A stretch of 53,442 nucleotides of DNA from Branchiostoma floridae (Eukaryota; Chordata; Leptocardii; Amphioxiformes; Branchiostomatidae). Under the pieces are notes generated by a model. That model made no database searches. It was given only the letters and a program-made list of their open reading frames with translations, and was not told the origin of the DNA. The stretch is taken from positions 9,990,053 through 10,043,494 of the forward strand of contig NC_049980.1 of assembly GCF_000003815.2 (NCBI RefSeq), in the 5' to 3' direction. Below, piece after piece: positions 46,701 through 53,442 of this stretch. Position numbers and translations under genes: made by a program. Positions within the stretch are counted from its first letter, which is position 1. Each line of letters opens with the position of its first letter.

Positions 46701-49700
46701 ATCATATGGGGGGCCAATGCCATCAATGTGTATTACTGGGATTGCGTCCTTGGGTTTTCCGCTATGCAATATGTGCTCTTCCAGTTTAAGGACAATGATT
46801 TGTTATTGATTACCAACCCATCGACAAAAGTTCAAACCGTTGGTCTATACTAGAAATTCAAATATGTCTCTAATCAATCTCATTTTCTTTTCACTAGTAG
46901 CTAAGTTTCGAGACTTTCAAGGGAACCACCAATAAATGTACACATATACTAGTACTGTTTTCAAACGCAACGTTTTTAAAGAACGTCTACCAAACACTAC
47001 GCTATAGCTGTGAAAGGTAGATCTTATTACTAAAATTACTTCACAATGATGATAATTACCGTCTGTCTACATAATCAAATAAGTAAGTCAGTGTCTGGAA
47101 AATGGGGAGATTATCCCGATATGCAGCCATGGATTTGGATTACATCAGGTACTACATGGAAATGTAAATAAGGATTAAAAACCTATTTGCAGCTCGAAGT
47201 CCTAATGTACTTTTGTATTACGTGTTCCTGTATATCCTGAAGGGTAGATTCATATCTATACATAAGGACCAACCCGCATCACGTTGTCGCAACAGGCATC
47301 TCATCCAAGTCTCCATTATCTATATCCATAGGAACAGTAGACTTAAAGTGCTTATTGAAAATACATACTTCATCTTTCATGATGCATTTATAACTGTGTG
47401 AGGATTACAATGCGAAATGATAACATCACAAGTGCAATCAACAACCACTCGCATGCGCCATTAAGAGCTAGTCCTATAAATCCTATCCTGGAGGCAACCA
47501 GACGGATGTATGACTTGCAAACACAATTAGTTGTTGCGCTTGGGGTTTGCATCGTGATTTTTGCTCTCAAATAAATAGTAGAAGACTTTCCCATGCTCCT
47601 AACAAACACGCACAGGATGTTAGAAAGTATGATTGATGAAAACAACGTGGGGCTCCGATTTTAAAGTTTCTACCGATTCATCTGTATAAAGCGGCATATA
47701 TAGAGGACATGTAAATAAAGAGTTTAAAATCGACACAGGCCTGTATACTATATATTATACCAAACGACAGAGTAGCATGAACACACACGTAGAGGATAAA
47801 ACACAAGTCACCACCGAACGCTACGCCATCAGTCTAGATGAAGGAAAGTCGTGTCTTGACACTTGCCCTATTCTGACTTCGTAACGGTGATATCAGGATA
47901 AAGGACGCAGTCACGCCTTGCTACACCGCCTTGCTCCAACATGCCCTACGCGGTGGCGGCGCGACTTATCATCACCTTCCAATCGTGTTCACGCTGTTGA
48001 TCGAAGACTTCAATAGAGTACTGACTGGCCGGCCAACGGCCATCAAGTGTACCGGCTAATGCTTTATGACTGCGTATATTGGATGAGGAATGGACATGAA
48101 CCTTTGGAAAATTGGCATCGCTGCTTCATCATCAGAACTATCATCTGTTGTTAAGGGCATATACAGCACTGAAACAAGTGTTCCGTCGCCTGATTTAAGG
48201 CATATTTATACCATATGTTATAAAGAATAAGGTTTGAGAAAGGACTATAGACCAGACATCGATAACACAATTTTCTCAGCAAAGACAATACAAAATATCA
48301 AAGATGAACTCTTACAGCTTGACTTGCGCTACTGAAAATTTCTGGTTTTCGTCGATTGATAACGCAATGACCAGATCGTGCATAGAAGATGATGACACGA
48401 CGTTCCTGCCACCGTTAAAGCCAAGGCTAGGGTAGTAAACAAAAATTACCATCGTTTTCCACTCTGTAACCATTTCCAATTTCCAAGAAGAAATGAAAAC
48501 TACTTTAAGATCTCACCCCTGGTATGCCATATGAAGATTTTACATAGCAGGTCTAAAGGTCTGTTGAAACCAGGCGGTTTACAATCACGATGATTTTGTA
48601 CGTTACGACTGAACGTAAAACTGACAAAGTGTGCGAGTAAAATTTTTGCGATCATAATTGCCTGTACTATTCAACAACCTCCAGTAAATAGCAACCTTCA
48701 TGTCTAGCCGTCTTGTTGTTTGGTAGCGGCTAGGGACTCTATTAACTTATGTAATTGATCTCTATCGAAGGTCGTTTCCTCGTAACGCAACGTAAAGGTC
48801 TTCTCATGTATTTATTTCCCTCATAGTGTATCGATCCAGTTCTGATAGAACTGCAGAAATTAATAAGGCCACATTACCTTAAGTATATGGATGACATCCA
48901 CGCGCGCACCAATTTTCCTCCGTTTCAGAAAAAAGATTGAGACCATGCTTTGACACATGGCAAAAAGGTAAAAGATGGGCATATTAGCTGTGAATTCTTA
49001 TAAAAAAACGGACTATAATGTCCTAAAATGCCAAAGTCAAGTCAAAGAATGGAACGTGAAAGAACAAAATAAAGAATTTATTGTTTAAAATACAATGTTC
49101 TGTACCCTGTATCTGTGTGTTCAGTCATTTTTTCAACCTTCTTGACCACGCTCGCATCGGTTTGGGGGGGTTCAACCATACAGTCAAATCAGAATGGCAT
49201 AACGGATAGAATTTAAAACAAACTTTCAGGACGTATCAGTACCTGTCAATTTTGAAAGTCGGGAGTCTCGTCACTTCTCACATAAACTGTTATACACCAT
49301 ATTAGGAAAAGACATGAAGTTCTAGCATAAATCCTTTATAGTTATACAGGTTTTGAATTGATCTTTGCTAACATGTAAGGCATTTTATGGATCTACTCGG
49401 TCTTCACAAACCAACCCAGTACAACCGAAGTTAGTACGAGCGTAACCTTGCGACGAACGCTAAAACTGACCCCTACCGGACGACCCCAGGAAGCACACTT
49501 TTCTTATGTTGTGGTGCAAACCACTTGTAAATTTAATTACTTTGTAAACAGAAGTTTGGCGTGTTTAGGCGTTTTACACAGCTAGCTTTTTACTCTGTTA
49601 CTCCGTGCCATTGTCTTTATATCTCGCGGCCGCGATAACTTGTCATAAAAGAAAGGAATTTTTGGAGATACTAAATTTGCTACAACAATTGGGTTCTCCG

Positions 49701-50450
49701 TCATAAGAGCAGTGATAAGGTTTTCTTAACTACTATTATACAAGTAGTCTTTCTCTTCCGTGTGAATTTTTTCTAAAATCGTAGCCATTAATTCTGAGGA
49801 ATTCAGCATCGGTATCCAACAGCTTCTCTGCAGTACCAGTCAAGCCCAACATGCGTCGCTCCTGCGAAGCGCACTTGTGAAATGGATGTGAAATGGATAC
49901 TCCCTAAGATTAAGAACGTTACGTCGTGTCTGGCGCCTGGTTATGAAGTATTCTACATTCCATGTCATTGTTCTGGGCGTTAACATAGCCATCGAGGAAT
50001 AGTTCCTATTTATATACACTAGCTTGGAGTCCAGCCTTGTTGTGCTTTTACTCACTCCCCAAAGGTGCGCTTTCGCCAACAAGTCTGGCCTTCTTTGGCG
50101 GGAGCACAATAAGGAAGCGACTAAAAGCACAAGGTGGGACTCCAGATCCAGGCTATTATACACAAATAAAGCTGATGAGTTTTTGGATGACATTTCAGCA
50201 CCATGGCTCCATATGTCGTCATTAAGTGGGCGAGTGAGTGTATATGAATTCAACAGACTTCGAGAAGCCGAAAAAAGGTCGCTACCAATACATATAAGCA
50301 TATCATGATGGTCCTTACAGTGTGAGGAAAAAATAACATAGCTAACATTAAAGTGATCATAAACTTGAAGGCTTTGATTTTCATAAAGCTTGCTTCATAG
50401 GTACATTATATGTCCATCTTATCTGTCATCTCATATAGACCAAGTGAAAC
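43761..50450. other. Long stretch without recognised genes
   Basis: No splice-supported exon or RNA gene could be defended. Fragments noted: a repeat-like segment at about 44283-44350 with (ctgtat)n and aaccgccgttcggcgtaac; a ggtccaggt-type low-complexity block at about 45510-45600; and TATA-rich sequence near 46380. A minus-strand open frame at 49840-50301 has no recognisable domain. Confidence 0.35.
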
Positions 50451-50736
50451 TATGCAGACAGCTGTAATAAAATGAAACTTTATTATTCAAGTATGCACGC
50501 ACAACTACACACTATATATATGCACAACATTTTATCCACAAGTCTATACTTACAATGTCTTATGGTGATACTGATCTCATGGCTCTAACATGGCAACACG
50601 AACAGTATTGATCACATTATATCTCTCCTGTATATTAGCCACACCCCATCTGTGTGTTTCACCTATTCTGAAAGAGATTTATATAAAAGTGCTGAGTGTT
50701 CTGAGCTATGAGTGAAATCTCTGACAAACAAATAAT

Positions 50737-51580
50737 ATGTGGTTTTATTTAATGATGATATGTATCCTGCATCTAAGTGTAGACAGTAGAAAATCACTCT
50801 ACACAACTCTGGTGGTGAGAAGTATGCTAGAGTACAGCTCACCAGTTTGGTGCCCCGGGTCTCGCAAGCTGATCAGTCTTATAGAGGGTGTACAGCGTCG
50901 GGCATCTAAGTATATACTGGGTGCTGGTCATGAACATCCTGACTATAAATCCAGGTTGACGTCTCTGGGTATGTTACCACTCTCATATAGGAGAAGCTGC
51001 CGACGTTCTACTCTACTAAGTCTATGGGAAACATATATGACTCAGATATAGTTAAATATGTTTCTTTCTCATCTAGAGGCACTAGAAGCTTTAGGGCCAA
51101 CATGGCAACACCTTTTAGGACTAAAACTCAACAGTTTGCCACCTCATATATCCCAAGACTCATTAGTATTTGGAATGGGCTAGATGGGAACCTTAGAGCC
51201 GTCGGCCACTACGTCTCTCAGTCATCACACATAACTACATTTAAACGACAGTTGTTAAAATACCTACACAACCGATTCACACACCTTTATAATACAGACA
51301 CCTGTGTACCTGGACGTCGTTCTGCTCCTGTTCGACGTGCTTCGGAACAAGAGCTCGTTAATCGTTTAATTTTGTATTTATTCATTGTGCATTTTGTATA
51401 TAAGTTATAGTTTGTTTCCGATTATCACTGTATATACCATTGTTGACTCTTATTATTTACTTGTATGTGTATTTTGTTCCGGGGAGACAACTTGCAGAGG
51501 TGGTATGTCACCCGTTTTGTCTCCCCACCATTTTTATATGGGAAGTGTAATAAACAAATAAGCATCTGTCTCATATGTGA
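50737..51580 (+). mobile_element. LINE 3' fragment (RT C-terminal region and 3' end)
   Basis: Two overlapping frames together give the conserved C-terminal region of a CR1/Jockey-like reverse transcriptase. At 50737-51051: MLEYSSPVWCPGSRK, QRRASKYILGAG, YKSRLTSLGMLPLSYRR. After a frameshift, at 51024-51410: TRSFRANMATPFRTKT, YIPRLISIWNGLD, FKRQLLKYLHNRF. It is followed by a short 3' region ending with an AATAAA-type signal (gtaataaacaaataag near 51548). It is 5'-truncated and frameshifted, so inactive. It need not be the same family as the LINE at 13394. Confidence 0.85.
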
Positions 51581-51918
51581 ATGTTGATTTCCCAATCAGC
51601 CATCTTAATAAACTGACAAAATACTTTCATCAGGTACAGCACTCATTACTGGTGCACATGTGCTTAGACTAATTGTATTTGACAAATTGTTCTTCAAAGT
51701 CAACAGTCCATTGTCCTTAGTGTGCATTCTCATGCACATGGTTGTATTCAAGCACTGCCTTTTCTTTGTTTCTTTGGCTTAATCTAAGGGTGCACATTAA
51801 TCAATAAATACTATACTACAAAAAAAGTATTAAATGTTGCAAAAACAGGATCTAGTGTAAAAGACTTGAAATGAGCCCAATCCTTATACATATTACATCT
51901 GCTTGGAGATTCCAAATA
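51581..51918. other. AT-rich spacer before the minisatellite
   Basis: No gene or repeat was recognised between the LINE fragment and the minisatellite. Confidence 0.4.
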
Positions 51919-53442
51919 TGGTACCTTGGCCATACCTTCGCTATACTTTGGTCATACCTTGGCCATACCTTGGTCATACCTTGGTCATACCTTGGCCATA
52001 CGTTCGTCATACCTTCGTTCATACCTTGGCCATACCTTGACCATACCTTGGTCATACCTTGGTCATACCTTGGTCATACCTTGGTCATACCTTGACCATA
52101 CGTTGGTCATACCTTGGTCATACCTTGGTCATACGTTGGTCATACCTTGGTCATACCTTGGTCATACCTTGGTCATACCTTGGTCATACCTTGGCCATAC
52201 CTTGGCCATACCTTGGTCATACCTTGGCCATACCTTGGTCATACCTTGGTCATACCTTGGTCATACGTTGGTCATACCTTGGTCATACCTTGGTAATACC
52301 TTGGCCATACCTTGGCCATACCTTGGTCATACCTTGGTCATACCTTGGTCAAAACTTTGCCATACCTTGGCCGTACCTTGGTCAGACGTTGGTCATACCT
52401 TGGTCATACCTTGGCCATACCTTGGCCATACCTTGGTCATACCTTGGCCATACCTTGGCCATACCTTGGCCATACCTTGGCCATACCTTGGCCATACCTT
52501 GGCAATACCTTGGCGTCTGCCGCTTGTGACTGATACCTTGGTCTTACCTTGTTATACCTTGGTCATACCTTGGTAATACCTTGGTCATACTTTGGCCATA
52601 CCTTGGTCATACCTTGGTCATACCTTGGCCATACCTTGGCCATACCTTGGCCATACCTTGGTCATACCTTATTCATACCTTGGCCATACCTAGGTAATAC
52701 CTTGGCCATACCTTGGTCATACCTTGGTCATACCTTGGCCATACCTTGGCCATACCTTGGCCATACCTTGGTCATACCTTATTCATACCTTGGCCATACC
52801 TAGGTAATACCTTGGCCATACCTTGGTCATACCTTGGTCATACCTTGGCCATACATTGGTCATACCTTGGCCATACCTTGGTCATACCTTGGCCATACCT
52901 TGGTCATTCCTTGGCCAAATCTTGGCCAAACCGGTCGCGGAAGAACTGGAGTGTGCACCGTTACCCATAGTCATAGCCATACCTTTAATAGCCATATTTT
53001 GGCCATGACTTCGTCATACCTTGGTAATACCTTGGCCATACCTTGGTCATTCCTTGGCCAAATCTTGGCCATACCAGTCGCGGAAGAACTGGAGTGTGCA
53101 CCGTTACCCATAGTCATAGCCATACCTTTAATAGCCATACCTTGGTCATAACTCGGCCATACCTTGGCCATACCTTGGTCATACCTTGGTCATAACTTGG
53201 TAATACGTAGGTGGTAGATTGGCCATAACTTGGCCATACCATGGCCATACCTTGGTCATACCTTGGTCATAAATTGGTTCATGTCTTGGTCATACCTTGG
53301 TCATACCTTGGCCATAGCTTGGCCATACCTTGGTCATACCTTGGCCATACCTTGGCCATAACTCGGGCATACCTTTGGCATACCTTGGTTCATACGTAGG
53401 CCATACCTAGGCCATACCGTGGCTTTACCTTGGTCATATCTT
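51919..53442. repeat. 11-bp minisatellite (CCTTGGYCATA)n, runs off the right edge
   Basis: About 1.5 kb of head-to-tail 11-bp units, mainly CCTTGGTCATA and CCTTGGCCATA, with scattered variants. Larger periods are superimposed: a block containing gtcgcggaagaactggag recurs 143 bp apart (about 52934 and 53077), and cctaggtaatac recurs 110 bp apart (52689 and 52799), that is 13 and 10 units. All three plus-strand frames stay open for long stretches and repeat the same 11-residue cycle (IPWSYLGHTLV). This is a property of the repeat, not evidence of a gene. Confidence 0.97.

Noticed and set aside
49840-50301. 153-codon minus-strand open frame
   Set aside because: No domain, no convincing splice or promoter context, and an open shadow frame on the opposite strand; kept only as a note in the region entry.
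51926-52576. 216-codon open frame in the minisatellite
   Set aside because: Openness follows from the 11-bp unit lacking stops in any frame; the peptide is a pure 11-residue repeat and equivalent frames overlap it.

Overview
The window is eukaryotic nuclear DNA from an animal: exons are separated by GT..AG introns, one gene carries a peroxisomal C-terminal signal, and most of the remaining sequence is transposon-derived. The exon-encoded proteins sit close to their vertebrate counterparts, and the repeat content (CR1/Jockey-like LINEs, a Penelope-like element, TA- and TWA-flanked MITEs, a tRNA-derived SINE, long minisatellites) resembles a lancelet (Branchiostoma). That species call is inference; no database could be searched. 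Two assembly gaps (Ns) lie at 2913-3316 and 8774-8915.

Layout. 1-9385 (+): the 3' half of the gene for peroxisomal multifunctional enzyme type 2 (HSD17B4), from the linker after the missing dehydrogenase part through the 2-enoyl-CoA hydratase 2 domain and two tandem SCP2 domains to a terminal SKL. Human MFE-2 has one SCP2 domain, so the second is the most notable coding observation. The introns hold several MITEs. 9386-13080: 3' flank and non-coding DNA with a GT microsatellite. 13394-16110 (-): a degraded non-LTR retrotransposon with endonuclease and reverse transcriptase. 16238-16409: a short TIR element. 19113-23597: a 194-bp tandem satellite of about 22 units, continuing beyond an inserted 813-bp element (23598-24410) and a second, 1092-bp element (24617-25708). 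Both are PIF/Harbinger-like, have TAA target duplications, and sit in the same CGC-TAA-GCG position of two satellite copies. Part of the second element is tandemly duplicated (25728-26453).

28032-31035 has two MITEs, members of a dispersed repeat family, and a 5'-truncated Penelope-like element with perfect 130-bp inverted terminal repeats, a 13-bp target duplication, a GIY-YIG endonuclease ORF and a hammerhead-like motif. 31036-40570 has no confidently recognised gene, only dispersed repeats, a Harbinger-like MITE and weak exon and promoter candidates. 40676-42304 (+) is a two-exon gene for a coiled-coil protein resembling inhibitory synaptic factor 1 (INSYN1). 42740-43075 (-) is a tRNA-derived SINE, followed by a 149-bp repeat unit into which a small inverted-repeat element inserted (12-bp duplication). 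43760-50450 is largely unrecognised non-coding DNA. 50737-51580 (+) is the 3' end of a second LINE. 51919-53442 is an 11-bp minisatellite running off the right edge.

The two cellular genes are unrelated in function: one acts in peroxisomal beta-oxidation, the other probably at synapses or as a scaffold. Nothing suggests that they work together. The rest records repeated, often nested, mobile-element activity.
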